From assembly GCF_029867415.1 (NCBI RefSeq), contig NW_026705452.1:186001-250000 (forward strand): a DNA stretch of 64,000 nucleotides, read 5' to 3'. Below the pieces are notes generated by a model. The model was not told the origin of the DNA and ran no database searches. It saw only the letters and a program-made list of their open reading frames with translations. Origin of the DNA: Vicia villosa. Its lineage: Eukaryota > Streptophyta > Magnoliopsida > Fabales > Fabaceae. The translations under genes and the position numbers were made by a program. Below are positions 33,456 to 44,898 of the stretch, piece by piece (within the stretch, counting starts at the first letter, position 1; each line of letters opens with the position of its first letter).

Positions 33456-34937
33456 GTTTTAATAATTAATTTTTCTGTTTGTTTGTTTTATTTTCAGGAA
33501 ATAAAAGAGAGCATCTCTAGTGGAAGCTAGGAAGTGATCATTGGAATGCAATACCTCTGTAAGCAACCTCTCCAAGGCTGGTTCTAAAACATTGAGGACA
33601 ATGTTTAGTTCAAGTGTGGGGAGGTTCTTATTTTATTTGCTTTATTGCTTTGCTTTCCGTTTTGAATTCATAGTTTAGTTTGTTTAATTTGAACCATTTT
33701 CTTTTGTCTTTCTGTTATTGTGTTTATTTCAAGTTTGTAGTGCTGCCATGGTGTTACCAGGTTGGATACAAGTCGGAAGGGGGCAAATGAATAGATAGTG
33801 GTTGAACAACACATCTCACACTTGATCTCTACAGGCACCACGGAAGTTGACACAATCAAAGAGAAGAAGGTAGGACGCAAAAAGTCAACACTGAACCAAG
33901 AGAGGAGTATGGTGTACTTTAGATGAAAGGAAACTGCAGGACACCAATAGCACCTCGAAGCATGCAAGCTTAACCGACCCGGTGAGATTTCAGAGCCAAA
34001 TTCATAACTCCACATGAGAGTCCAGTCAGGTATGGCACTATTCACTTTGATTTTGTGTATGTTCTCATAACACAAGCACACTACGAGAGCGCACACTGAG
34101 GCAAGTTTTTTCGTAACCCCGAGCCTTTCTAGCCATCCTGTATGCATGATATCCATCGTCAACCCCCTTTGAGCCGTAATGTTTGTTTTGTTCATTGTTG
34201 TTATTCTCGTTACCACCCACATATTTACTATTCATGTTATCGCTCGGCATTAATGTTATTCTCTTGAAAGACACGAAAGAATCTAAGTGTGGGGTTGTAA
34301 ACCATTGAGAAAAGGGCAAGAAAAAAATAGAAAGAAAAAAAAAAGATGAATGTTGAACTTGTGAAAATCCAAAGAGAAAGTTTGAAAAACAAAAGGAAGA
34401 AAAAATCCTTAACCCTTGCCCACGTATATGAAAGACCATGTGAATGACTCTAAAAAGCTAAAAACAAGATGTCGAAGGTCTTAACCCCATTCTTACGATT
34501 CAAACCACTAAGAGTAGAAATGTGAACCCAACATAAATGCCGAGCACCAAAACCATTTGTTATCCCATTCCTTATTACCCCACCAAACCCAAGCCACGTT
34601 ACAACCCTAAGACCTCATGAAGTGTGTGTAATCTGTGTGTGTAGTGATTAGAGAATATATTCAAAGTTAAAAGTAATATGCATGCCTTGGTACTGTGAGT
34701 GTAGACACTTTAACCCGGAGAGATTTTGTGAGAGTGTGAAAAGCTTGCAGGTGAAAACGTGCTCGAAAGTGATAATGCAGTTGATAGTTTGAAGAAGGAA
34801 ACCAGAAACTCGATTGCTAAGTGAAGGAATCTTGCGAAAAACCTGATTGTGTTGTGGAGAAAAGAATCTCGTCAGGTGACCTCTGTTTTGCCTCGATACA
34901 TCACTTGAGGACAAGCAATGAGATAAGTGTGGGGTTG
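33456..34937 (+). other. Non-coding 3' region of the gag-protease gypsy
   Basis: No ORF can be supported. An AAGTGTGGGG motif occurs three times (about 33612, 34284 and 34925), the last directly before the 3' LTR where the polypurine tract should be. The region takes the place of the missing pol gene. Confidence 0.75.
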
Positions 34938-36373
34938 TGATCGATCACCATTTCTAGTAAGTTTCCGCACCTTTTTCCGACCGAAATTCGTAATCTTGGT
35001 AATACTAAGTGGCATTGGCATATGTTTTTAAAGTAAGTTTCTTGTTTTTCGGTCGTATGGCTTTGTTGCATTTTAATGTGTTTTGAGTATTATAAAAGTG
35101 TCGTTTTATGCGCTGGTTGTTAGTTTGTTTTTGGCCAGGTTGATACACGGGAGAGATAGAGACTTATGGCGCGCACGAATGGAAAAAGAAGCCGAAAAAG
35201 CCAAAGCTGAGGGCCACACGGGCACCCGTGTGCATGCACACGGTCCGTGTCAAAAAATGGTTAGAAAAGCAAGTTTGATGCAAAGACAGAGGTTTCACAC
35301 GGGCACCCGTGTGCAGGCACACGGTCCGTGTGAAAAGATGCAGGGAACATGTGTTTTTGGCCCAGGAGCAGAGAAACAACACGGGCGCCCGTGTGCAGCA
35401 ACACGGCCCGTGTTGTTGAAGCGTGCTGATTTTATTTTCATTATTTTTCTCACCTGAAGGGGACCAGTAAGGGTATTTTTGGTACTTCAGTTTCAACCTG
35501 AATGGAAGCGAGTTATAAGAACAACCTTAGGGCAAAGAGAAGGACACTTTTTGACGTACGAAAGAATTGCAGAAGAAAGAGGAGAGCTCTCAAGGGTTTT
35601 GGAGAACAGAGATCTTCAAGAGCAATTGCGATTGAAGATCAAAGCAATCCTATTTTCTTGTAATGTCTAATCTTCCTATTGTATTTTCTTTGAATATTAT
35701 GAGCGGGTAAACCCCCCAATGCTAGGGGGGTGTCCCTGAATTGCTATTGTCATTGAACCTAATTTCCTTTATGTTAGAGAATATTTATGTGTGTGAAATT
35801 ATTTGATTGTGCAAAGTGCTTATTGCTCTATCTATCTGACAAATAGATTTTTGATTTACGGTTAAGGTTTAGGTCGGACAAACCACCTTATCGCTGTTTG
35901 CAAAATTATATTACGATTGCTATTGCTTAGGAATGAGGATGCTTCGCAGTAACCATAATAATCTTGATAAATTATATTGCGCTTGATTACTTCTTGAATT
36001 GCTAAGGAATTAGGATACAAGAAAGTATCAAAAGGTTTTCCTCTGAGGAATTAGGGAAGATAACTCTTGAGATTCGGTAATAGTTCATGTACATTGATAT
36101 TTTATAACTAAGGATTAAGGGTCATTGCAAGGCAATTCATACACTCACCCTAGCATATTCTCTCATATTGTTTTAAAGTCACATTTACGTCTCTTATTGA
36201 TTTGTTGTCATTTATCATTATTTCTAGTCAAACAACAAAACCCCCATGATCTTTTGTTCAATTGAATCATTAAAATAACTTATATTTCCTACGCAGTCCA
36301 CGAGATCGATATTTGGGATAAATCCTATTATTACTACATCGGTAAAAATAGTACACTTGCTATTTTCCGATCA
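34938..36373 (+). repeat. Gag-protease gypsy 3' LTR
   Basis: Nearly identical to the 5' LTR; differences seen include CGGTC/CGATC near the start, AATATTCC/AATCTTCC, GCGGCTAA/GCGGGTAA and TTCGTAG/TTCGCAG. It is followed by CAAGA and then SIRE protease sequence. Confidence 0.92.
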
Positions 36374-36378
36374 CAAGA

Positions 36379-37488
36379 CTTTTGATTGAAGATTGTGTCA
36401 TAACCATTGTCACTTAATTGACTTATGGACAATAAGTTATGCGCTAATCCTTCTACAAGAAGTACATTAGTTATGGAAGGAGAGTTACCAATACTTATGG
36501 TTCCAGAGCCAATAATTTTGCCCTTCTGATCTCCTCCAAACTTGACTTCTCCACCAAACTTAAGCACCAGGTCTTGGAACATAGACCTTCTTCCCGTCAT
36601 GTGTCGCGAGCACGCAGAGTCCAGGTACCATGACATTTTGTGCTTTGTCTTCTTTGCTGCTAAGGATATCTGCAACAGAAATTATCTTCTCCTTAGGTAC
36701 CCACAATTTCTTGGGTCCTTTCTTGTTAGTTTTCCTCAAGTTCTGATTGAACTTGGGTTTAGCATTATAAGTAACAGGAGGAACAACATGATATTCTTTA
36801 GGTTTGGCAGCATGATATCTTTTAGGTTGTGTCACATGCTTTTTGGTGTGTGTAGTGTGAAAACTGTGTGCATGTGAAGTGAGCCTAATATCATGTGAGT
36901 GGCCATATTTGAACTGATCATACAATGGCTTGTATGTGATTTTCAAATCATCAACAGGTTCAAATTTATGTGAGGTATCACCCTCATAGCCAAAACCAAA
37001 CCTTTTGTTTCCAGAAACACCATATATCATAGAAGCAAGATGAATTCTGCCAATACTTCTAGATAGAACTTTCTGAAGCTCGAGTCATATTCTTTCAAAA
37101 TATGATTGAGGCTAGGAATGGATTTTTCTGATTCGGAAGGAGATCCAATATCTTTGGATAATTTTAAAACTTTTTCCTTCAGTTCAGAATTTTCCACTTC
37201 CAGCTTCTTAGTTTCAAATTCAAATTTCTTTTTCAGCTTTTTGTATTTGATACTAAGATGAGCCTTGAGTTCCATAAGTTCTGCTAAACTGGAAACTAAC
37301 TCTTCTCTAGATAGTTCAGAAAATACCTCTTTAGAATCTGATTCTGATGTAGATTCTGATCCATCATCTATTGTGGTCATCAATGCAAGGTTTGCTTGCT
37401 CTCCTTCAGAGTTTGATTCTGATTCTGATTCAGAATCATCCCATGTTGCCATAAGACCTTTCTTCTTATGAAACTTCTTCTTGGGATT
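36379..37488 (-). pseudogene. SIRE gag C-terminal linker and protease (frameshifted)
   Basis: After the stop at 37489 the same frame runs MATWDDSESESESNSEGEQ, an acidic Ser-rich linker and a coiled coil (LSIKYKKLKKKFEFETKKLE). A frameshift near 37030 follows, then YGVSGNKRFGFGYEGDTSHK. After another break near 36600 comes the protease: SWYLDSACSRHMTGRRSMF (DSA catalytic motif, where copia has DSG or DSA) and NVLLVEGLAHNLLSISQLSD. It ends where the gypsy inserted, at CAAGA (36374-36378). Confidence 0.85.
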
Positions 37489-38487
37489 CTACTTCTGAAG
37501 TTTTGGACATTCATTCTTGAAGTGTCCAGGCTCATTGCACTCATAGCAGACGACCTTCTTCTTGTCAGATCTTCTGCCACCAGAAGATTCTCCTCGTTCA
37601 AACTTCTTTGAACTTCTGAAGCTTTTGAACTTCCTTTGCTTGCTCTTCCAGAGTTGGTTTACCCTTCTGGAGATCATGGACAGTTCATCTTCTTCTTCTG
37701 ATTCTGATTCTTCAGAATCTACTTCTTCGGCATGAAAACCGTTAGTGCATTTTTTAATATTAGATTTTAATGCAATAGACTTAACTTTCTTCTGAGGCTC
37801 ATTTGCATCCAGCTCTATCTCATGGCTTTTCAAGGCACTGATTAGCTCTTCCAAAGAAACCTCATTCAGATTCTTTGCAATCTTGAATGCAGTCACCATT
37901 GGACCCCATCTTCTGGGCAAGCTTCTGATGATCTTCTTTACATGATCAGCCTTGGTGTAGCCTTTGTCCAGAACTCTTAATCCAGCAGTTAGCGTTTGAA
38001 ATCTTGAAAACATTTTCTCTATATTTTCATCATCCTCCATCTTGAAGGCTTCATATTTCTGGATTAGAGCAAGAGCTTTGGTCTCCTTGACTTGAGCATT
38101 TCCTTCATGGGTCATTTTCAATGACTCATATATATCATAGGCAGTTTCCCTGTTAGATATCTTCTCATACTCAGCATGAGAGATAGCATTCATCAAAACA
38201 GTCCTACATTTATGATTATTTTTGAAAAGCTTCTTTTGATCATCATTCATTTCTTGTCTTGTAAGCCTTACGCCAATAGCGTTCACTGGATGTTTGTAAC
38301 CATCCATCAGAAGATCCCATAAGTCACCATCTAGACCAAGGAAGTAACTTTCCAGTTTATCTTTCCAGTATTCAAAGTTTTCACCATCAAATACTGGCGG
38401 TCTAGTATAACCATTGTTACCATTTCCATTGTATTGCTTAGCTGAGCCAAATGTAGATGTAGATGAAGGTGGTGGAGTCTCAACCAT
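37489..38487 (-). CDS. SIRE gag
   Basis: A 332-codon ORF with MVETPPPSSTSTFGSAKQYN, FDGENFEYWKDKLESYFLG and KTRDIYESLKMTHEG-type gag (UBN2) sequence, ending with the zinc knuckle CYECNEPGHFKNEC (CX2CX4HX4C). It closes at a TAG right after CPKLQK, where related elements read on. The gag-pol frame is therefore broken at this point. Gag forms the virus-like particle and the knuckle binds the element's RNA. Confidence 0.88.
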   Translation of the reverse strand: MVETPPPSSTSTFGSAKQYNGNGNNGYTRPPVFDGENFEYWKDKLESYFLGLDGDLWDLLMDGYKHPVNAIGVRLTRQEMNDDQKKLFKNNHKCRTVLMNAISHAEYEKISNRETAYDIYESLKMTHEGNAQVKETKALALIQKYEAFKMEDDENIEKMFSRFQTLTAGLRVLDKGYTKADHVKKIIRSLPRRWGPMVTAFKIAKNLNEVSLEELISALKSHEIELDANEPQKKVKSIALKSNIKKCTNGFHAEEVDSEESESEEEDELSMISRRVNQLWKSKQRKFKSFRSSKKFERGESSGGRRSDKKKVVCYECNEPGHFKNECPKLQK

Positions 38488-38557
38488 CTTGACTTAATGT
38501 TTTTCTCTTCCTGAATCTTTTCTAAACACGGTTAAGAGCTTGCACCTTAGAACCGGC

Positions 38558-38569
38558 GCTCTGATGCCA
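38558..38569 (-). other. SIRE primer binding site
   Basis: The minus strand reads TGGCATCAGAGC two bases inside the 5' LTR, one change from the initiator tRNA-Met site TGGTATCAGAGC. Confidence 0.85.
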
Positions 38570-38571
38570 AT

Positions 38572-39714
38572 TGAAGGATAGAAAAACACTTAGAAAGGGG
38601 GGGTTTGAATAAGTGTAGCTTTAAAACTTGTAAGATAAAAACAATTTGCACAATGATTTTTATCCTGGTTCGTTGTTAACTAAACTACTCCAGTCCACCC
38701 CCTTGGAGTGATTAACCTCACCTGAGGATTTAATCCACTAATCACACTAGATTACAATGGCTTTCCACTTAGACAACTTCTAAGTCTTCTAGAGTATACT
38801 GATCACAACCTGATCACTCTAGGAACAATCTGCTTAGATACCCTCTAAGACTTTCTAGAGTATACTGATCAACAACCTGATCACTCTAGTTCTTACAACT
38901 TAATGTAAACAAATTCTAAGAGTTACAATGCTTCTTATAAAGCTATTATCACAACTGTGATTTCTCTTAAGTTTAGGCTTAAATCTCACTAAGATATTAC
39001 AATAGCAATGTAGTGAGTTTGATGATGAAGTTTGAGAGCTTTGGGATTGAACAGCGTTTCAGCGTTTTTGCATAAAGTCTTGTATTTAGCATTCGTAACT
39101 TAGCTTCTCATCAGAACTTCATATTTATAGGCGTTTGAGAAGATGATCGTTGGGAGCATTTAATGCTTTGCGTATTCCGTACAACATTGCATTTAATGTT
39201 TCACTCTTTTGTCAACTACCTCGAGCCTTGCTTTCGCCGTGTCTACTGACGTTACCTTTAATAGCTTCTAACGTTCCTTTTGTCAGTCAGTGTAGCTTGC
39301 CAGCTAGTACTTGCTTCTGATCTGATGTTTGTGTGAACAACGTTTGAATATCATCAGAGTCAAACAGCTTGGTGCAGAGCATCTTCTTGTCTTCTGACCT
39401 TGAAGTGCTTCTGAGCGTGATACCATGAGAACTTCAGTGCTTCTGCTTCTGATCTCAAGTTCTTCTGATGCTTCCATAGACCCATGTTCTGATTCTGCTT
39501 GACCATCTTCTGATGTCTTGCCAGACCATGTTCTGATGATGCATGCTGAACCTTCTGAGTCAGTGCTTCTTGCGTTGATTTTGTGCATACTCTTTATATA
39601 ATTCCTGAAATGGAAATTGCATAGTATTAGAGTACCACATTATCTCATACAAAATTCATATGCTTGTTATCATCAAAACTAAGAATATTGATTAGAACAA
39701 ATCTTGTTCTAACA
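38572..39714 (-). repeat. SIRE 5' LTR
   Basis: Same length as the 3' LTR and followed on its outer side by CAATA. It has the same TTCTGA-rich block (39310-39570). Confidence 0.92.
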
Positions 39715-39719
39715 CAATA

Positions 39720-40606
39720 TGTTTCACGAATAAAGAAAGTCTAGTTGATTTCATAAAAGACAGTAAAAATACATGAGATACATTTATTGGTTGGTGGAGG
39801 TTGATCCACAATTAGGACACGTATTTTTATTGTGCCCGACTTGACGACAAATGCTACACTTTCTTACCATTTTTTCATGATCATCCATCTCGGTTCTGAT
39901 TCGCGTGCTGTTGGGTCGACCCTTTTTCTTTCGCCGCATGTTGTCATTATGCCATACTACCTCCCCCTCGTACGCAGGCCAATAATCCTCCTTTGCCATC
40001 ACTGGAAATGAATTGTTGTATACTCCGAGCAAGGTGTCAGTCTTGTAAACGGGAGCTAAGAGTGCTAAGACATCTCGGTGCGCATATGAACATGCTGCGA
40101 TGACATGGGAGCAAGTCATGCGAAAGGCATGAAACATTCCATAGTCGCACCACCCTTCTTCCAGCAGAACCCTGTACTCTTGTCTCGGGAGGCCCTCATT
40201 ATGGTCAATTGTTTCTTTGACACTGAAGGTGCGATTGAATCGGTCGAAAGCTGTAACATGATGGCTGCTGGCTTTGGCAGATCGTTCTTTCATAAATTTC
40301 ATTTAACTTTTGCTGAACAGTTGTCCCAATTCTGAAACTGCACTCTACCGCTCACCTCTTCTCGCGAAAAGGGAAGCCATCCTAAAGTAGGTTGATCTCA
40401 CCAAGGAAATAATTGGAAGATGTCTGATGCCCTTAAAAACACCATTCATTACCTCCACAAGATTTGTAGTCATGTGCCCCCATTGTTGGCCGTTGTCGAA
40501 TGCCCTAGTTCATTTCTCTCTATCTAGATTATCGATCCACCTACCTGCATGTGGATTTGACAATACGATTTCACGTCGATAATGTTGGAACGTTGGTTGA
40601 GTGAAT
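39720..40606 (-). pseudogene. MULE (MuDR-type) transposase C-terminal part
   Basis: On the minus strand, pieces near 40600-40310 read HMTTNLVEVMNGVFKGIRHL and VRSTYFRMASLFARRGE with stops. An open frame at 40302-39784 contains the SWIM zinc finger (CDYGMFHAFRMTCSHVIAAC), a basic stretch (RRKKKGRPNSTR) and a zinc knuckle (CSICRQVGHNKNTC). This is the C-terminal half of MuDR-type transposases. The N-terminal and DDE parts are missing because an Athila-like element enters at 40607. The CAATA junction to 21200 implies the other arm lies before the SIRE. Confidence 0.82.
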
Positions 40607-43583
40607 TGATAACACGAAAATGTATCGTATATTTCGCTTAATTTACATATATTATTGTTTTATTTTATTTCGATTTTATTACTTTATTTCGTATTATGCA
40701 GGTATTTCGTATTTGTTTCAGGTATTTATTAAATCAGGGCTCGCAAAAGAAATGATCAAATAAAGGAGCCAAAATGAAGTGAAAATTGCTGATGCTTAAA
40801 TTTATGGGGGTGCAAATAAGAAGAAAGAGACCTATTGATCGGAAAAATAGCAAGTGTACTATTTTCACCAATGTAGTAATAATGGGTTTTACCCCAAGTA
40901 TCGATCACGAGGATTGCGTGGGAAATACAAATTATTATAAGGAGTCAATTAAACAAAATATCATAGGGGTATTTTTCTTATATTGAAATAATAGAGTTAA
41001 AATAAATAAGCTGAAAGTAGAGTTGAGCTTTTGAGTATAAATGTAGAGTAATGCCAGGGTAGGTGTATGATTTTCCTTATAATGACTTTGTAAAAACAGA
41101 TCTCTTCAAAAAGTTCATGAAGTGCAACTATTTGTTCTTAAGGATGTTTTCCTAAGTCCTTAGTGAAAACCTTTTGGTTTGCAATCCTATTGCCTAAGTC
41201 CTTAAAAACAAAGGTTTGTGAACCAAAGATATAAATGATCAAGAATATTCAAATAACCTTACGGTATCCCTAGTCCTAGGTGATAACCCTAAGATTTAAT
41301 TGTTTAAAAACCTTAACAACCGTAGTCCTACAGATCGTTAACCGTAGATCAATCCTTGTTTGGTCGACAAAGAAAGCATAAAACATTAAACAATTAAATT
41401 GCAAAACATGAATACTTGATTAAAGAAATACGTAGATCATAGTCATTACAATAAAAATCAGGGTCACCCCCTGGTATTGGGGGGTTTAGCCTCTCATAAT
41501 ATTCAAGAAACCAAAATCAGAAAGTTTAGACATTTACAAAAGATTAGGAGAACTCTGATCTTCAATGGTGTCCACCGTTGAATCTCTTCGTCTTCCACAA
41601 CCTTGATAACGCTATCTTGCTCTCTTCTGGAATTCTTTCGTACGATCCCCAAAAAGTCCCTAAAATAACTTAAAACATAAACCTAAATAGTCTCCATACA
41701 AGCCTTTAGTAGTACAAAGTCAAAAGTGCCCCTGGAATAAGTTTGAGTGTCACAAGACCCAAATAATGGTCATTCACGCGCCTGCCAACACGGGCCGTGC
41801 TCAGGCACACGGGCGGCCGTGTTGGCCCCCTGGAATTTCCATTGGCAGATGCTGGCCACCAACACGGGCCGTGCTCAGGCACACGGGTGGCCGTGTTGGC
41901 CCCCTGGAATTTCTATTGGCTTTGCTCTGTGTTCTGACACGGGCCGTGTGCTGAAGCACGGCCGACCATGTTTGACCCCAGACTTGTGATTTTTCATCTT
42001 TCTCTTGCTCTTCCTTCTTCCTTGATGCTTTGGCACTCAAGATGCTTTGTTCAAACCTGCAACTTGTACACAACTAACCAAACGGCATAAAAACATCTAG
42101 AACTTAAATAAATAGATAAAACCAACAATGAAAAGAACAAACAAACAAAAAGCAAGAACTTAAACATTTTTCTACGAAACTCACACCAAAGTGTTACCAG
42201 ATTGATAGATATGGACCGAATGCATGATACAAATTACATGAAAATGGTGACCGATCACCCACCATCCATGCTGCAAAGCCAAAATCCCAAGACAAGAGGA
42301 GAGCACGTGACGAGTGGCACAAGGAAGGCCATGCCGTCCGTCATGCCCCCCTTCCTGCCGGTCGGCACCACTTTGTTTACTTAGTGTGTGACGTGAGTCA
42401 CACACTCACGCCCAGGAAGATACGTTCATCAAAGCCCCGTTTTTTTTCTCCACCTATTTCTCCTCCGAAAAGCTTGCTACTGAGACGAAAAGAACCCAAG
42501 TCCAAGAATCTGAAGAAGCTCTATAAATACCCAGCAAGACCAATTGAAAGGGTTACGAAGTTTTACCCTAGTGCCGTTATTTTCTTCTCTGCAAATTCCA
42601 GTTCAAGTCTACTTCTTCCAAACCACTTCCGGCAATAGATTTCCACACCAGAAATACTATTGCAATTCAGTTTCTTTTTAAGCTTCAGATTTAGTTTTTT
42701 AGTTTTTAGGATTAGATTTAGTTTCAGCATTTATTTCAAGTCCCGGAATCAAGAATCAGTGCTGCAAGATTTCAATTTTCAGTCTGCAATTTAATTCAGG
42801 TTTATTTATTAGCATTAATTATTATCTACTGTTCATGTTAATTTATCAAATTATGTCCGGATTAATTTATATCTGTTATATATCTGTTCTGATTCGTCTA
42901 TCAAAATAATGTCCGGCTAAATATCCATTATCGGTGTGTAAAGTCATATAACTGAGGGAATCTAGTGGCGCTATCGACGTAATTTATTAACGAAAATTTA
43001 TTTATCTGGTTATAATTTCTAATGCTTAATTAAACTGTTTTGTAACGAGAGTTAAAAACGATAGAAGTTAGGATCAATAAAAACGAGAGTTTGAGGTTTT
43101 AACTGGACAGTAGGAATTAAGCATTAACCTTAAATACAGCGAGAGCGCTTTAAGGTTAATTAGTCTTCATTTGTTTTCAAAAATCATTTTAAACTTTAAT
43201 TGATACAGCGAGAGCGGTCACTTAGGTTTAATAATAAAATCATAATCAATAAACACGAGAGTGTGAGAGGAAGGTTTTTAAACTAATGATTTCTACAGAA
43301 AAGTATTTTTAAATTACGATCCGCGTCGATAGTTTACTAGATCCCCGACGTCCGACTATTACATACCGATATAAATTCCCTTTTGATTTAATTTAATTTA
43401 ATTCTATTCATTTATTTCCCCCGTCTGATCTTAATCAATCAAACGATAGCCTTAGATTTACGTAGTGACAATTAACTACATTAGGTCGGTTCTTAGTCCT
43501 TTGGGTTCGATATCTTTTAAAACTACGCGATAGACTATGCACTTGCAGTCATAATCACAGACATACCCACTTTGTCGCGATCA
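40607..43583 (+). repeat. Athila-like 5' LTR, interrupted by a solo LTR
   Basis: The LTR starts TGATAACACG and ends GTCGCGATCA. Without the solo LTR it is about 1.56 kb. A TATA box TATAAAT lies at 42522-42528 after a GA-rich stretch, and about 1 kb of transcribed leader follows. Several GAGAG...GCGAGAGCG phrases recur at 43050-43270. Confidence 0.78.
40836..42257 (-). mobile_element. Solo LTR of the gag-protease gypsy family
   Basis: On the minus strand it starts TGATCGGTCACC and ends TTTTTCCGATCA, matching the 29187 element's LTR (1422 against 1436 bp). It includes the U5 hairpin and a GC-rich palindrome array (41782-41971). Flanks are CCTAT and CCCAC, which differ only by two C/T changes and may be a decayed 5-bp duplication. 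It is an old insertion in the Athila-like LTR. Confidence 0.82.
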
Positions 43584-43589
43584 AGTTTT

Positions 43590-43607
43590 TGGCCCCGTTG
43601 CCGGGGA
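43590..43607 (+). other. Athila-like primer binding site
   Basis: TGGCCCCGTTGCCGGGGA, six bases after the LTR end. It differs by one base from the site at 30629. Confidence 0.85.
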
Positions 43608-43680
43608 CTAATTTAGTCGATATCGTAATTAACTGTCACGTTGTAGAGACTAAGGAAAATTGAAATTACTCTAATTCCCT

Positions 43681-44898
43681 TTGTGCATGCCAAGTACCCG
43701 CTCTCGAAGTGAAGACTTAGTGCTGCCAATTCCCGAACCGGAGCGTTCTATCACTGTATCACGTTGGTTACGACGAACTCGCACTCTTGTTCCTAATCCT
43801 ACTTCTGAACCAGTTGAAGAATCAACCATGAGAGAACAACCGCGTCCTCTCAAGTTTTATGCCATTCCTTCGCAAGCTGAACCACACTATAATATTGTTG
43901 CTTCTGCTATTGAGGCGAACAATTTCGAGCTAAAGCCATCTTTGTTGTCAGCAGTACAATAAAATCAATTTTCTAGAAATTCGATGGAAGACCCTAATCT
44001 TCATCTGTCAGTGTTCTTGCAATACGCAGACACTATTAAAGCAAATGGTGTCAGTTCGGAAGCTATCCGACTACGCCTTTTTCCTTTTTCACTGAGGGAT
44101 AGAGCTAGAGCTTGGCTCCAGTCTTTACCCGCAAATTTTGTCACTACTTGGAATGAACTTAAGAAAGTCTTCCTGGCACGATATTTTGCACCTAGTAAAA
44201 CCGCCATGCTAAGAGCCCAGATCAATGGGTTTAGACAAAAAGACAACGAGTCCTTATTCGAAGCGTGGGAGAGATGCAAGGACATGCTGAGACTTTGTCC
44301 ACATCACGGATTAGAAGAATGGTTAGTTATCCATACCTCCTACAATGGTCTCCTCTACAACACGAGACTTACAATTGACACCGCCGCAGGTGGCGCTCTG
44401 ATGGACAAAGAATATGCCGATGCCTACGCACTTATCGAAAGTATGGCTCAAAACCATTATCACTGGGGAAGCGAGAGAGCTCCATCAGAGAGAACTTCTG
44501 GAGAGAAATCTTCAATGAAAAGTGGTATGTATGAGATAAGTAGCCTCGACCGCGTTAACGCCAAAGTCGATGCCCTAACTCAGAAGATCGAGAACCTGAC
44601 TGTAACACCTATAGCCGCCGTGGCTGCTATTTCCCCAAATTGCGAAATATGCGGGATGTCTGGACATGCTGCCCCCGAGTGCCATCTTCTGGCAGGAGTT
44701 TCCCCCGAACCAATAAACTATGCTCAAGGAAACCCTTACTCAAACACATATAACCCAGGATGGAAAAATCACCCTAACTTCTCGTATAAGAACAATAATG
44801 CCTTATATGCGCTTGGCCAAGCACCTAGTATACCTCCTGGATATCAAAAGGCACCCTTCGCTGCTCCTAACGTCCCTAGGAAGTCTAACCTAAATTAA
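43681..44898 (+). pseudogene. Athila-like gag with an in-frame stop
   Basis: One frame runs from about 43688 to 44898, broken only by TAA at 43960-43962 (AVQ*NQF). The second part has EDPNLHLSVFLQYADTIKAN, FSLRDRARAWLQSLPANFVT, FLARYFAPSKTAMLRAQING and the CCHC knuckle CEICGMSGHAAPEC, then NPYSNTYNPGWKNHPNF. It is the capsid/nucleocapsid region of an Athila-type gag. The stop is a likely single-base change, and a second stop follows NLN. Confidence 0.85.

Larger units (their letters stand above)
29187..36373 (+). mobile_element. Ty3/gypsy element with gag-protease only (Athila-like), very young
   Basis: Two 1436-bp LTRs (29187-30622 and 34938-36373) start TGATCG and end CCGATCA. The duplication CAAGA flanks them (29182-29186 and 36374-36378). 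By eye the LTRs differ at only about four positions. The primer site TGGCGCCGTTGCCGGGGA follows the 5' LTR. The interior has one 868-codon gag-protease ORF and 1.5 kb of non-coding sequence, with no reverse transcriptase, RNase H or integrase. It must use enzymes from a partner, so it is a non-autonomous but recently mobile family. It interrupts the SIRE between protease and integrase. Confidence 0.93.
21201..39714 (-). mobile_element. SIRE/Maximus-type Ty1/copia with env-like ORF, split by a gypsy
   Basis: Both LTRs are 1143 bp (21201-22343 and 38572-39714), start TGAAG and end CTAACA, with CAATA on each side (21196-21200 and 39715-39719). The minus-strand order is LTR, tRNA-Met primer site, gag, protease, integrase, reverse transcriptase, RNase H, an extra env-like ORF, polypurine tract, LTR. 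The gene order plus the extra 3' ORF identify the SIRE lineage. Own length without the gypsy insert is about 11.3 kb. By eye the LTRs differ at about two dozen positions (near 2 percent). Stops and frameshifts make it inactive. Confidence 0.92.
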
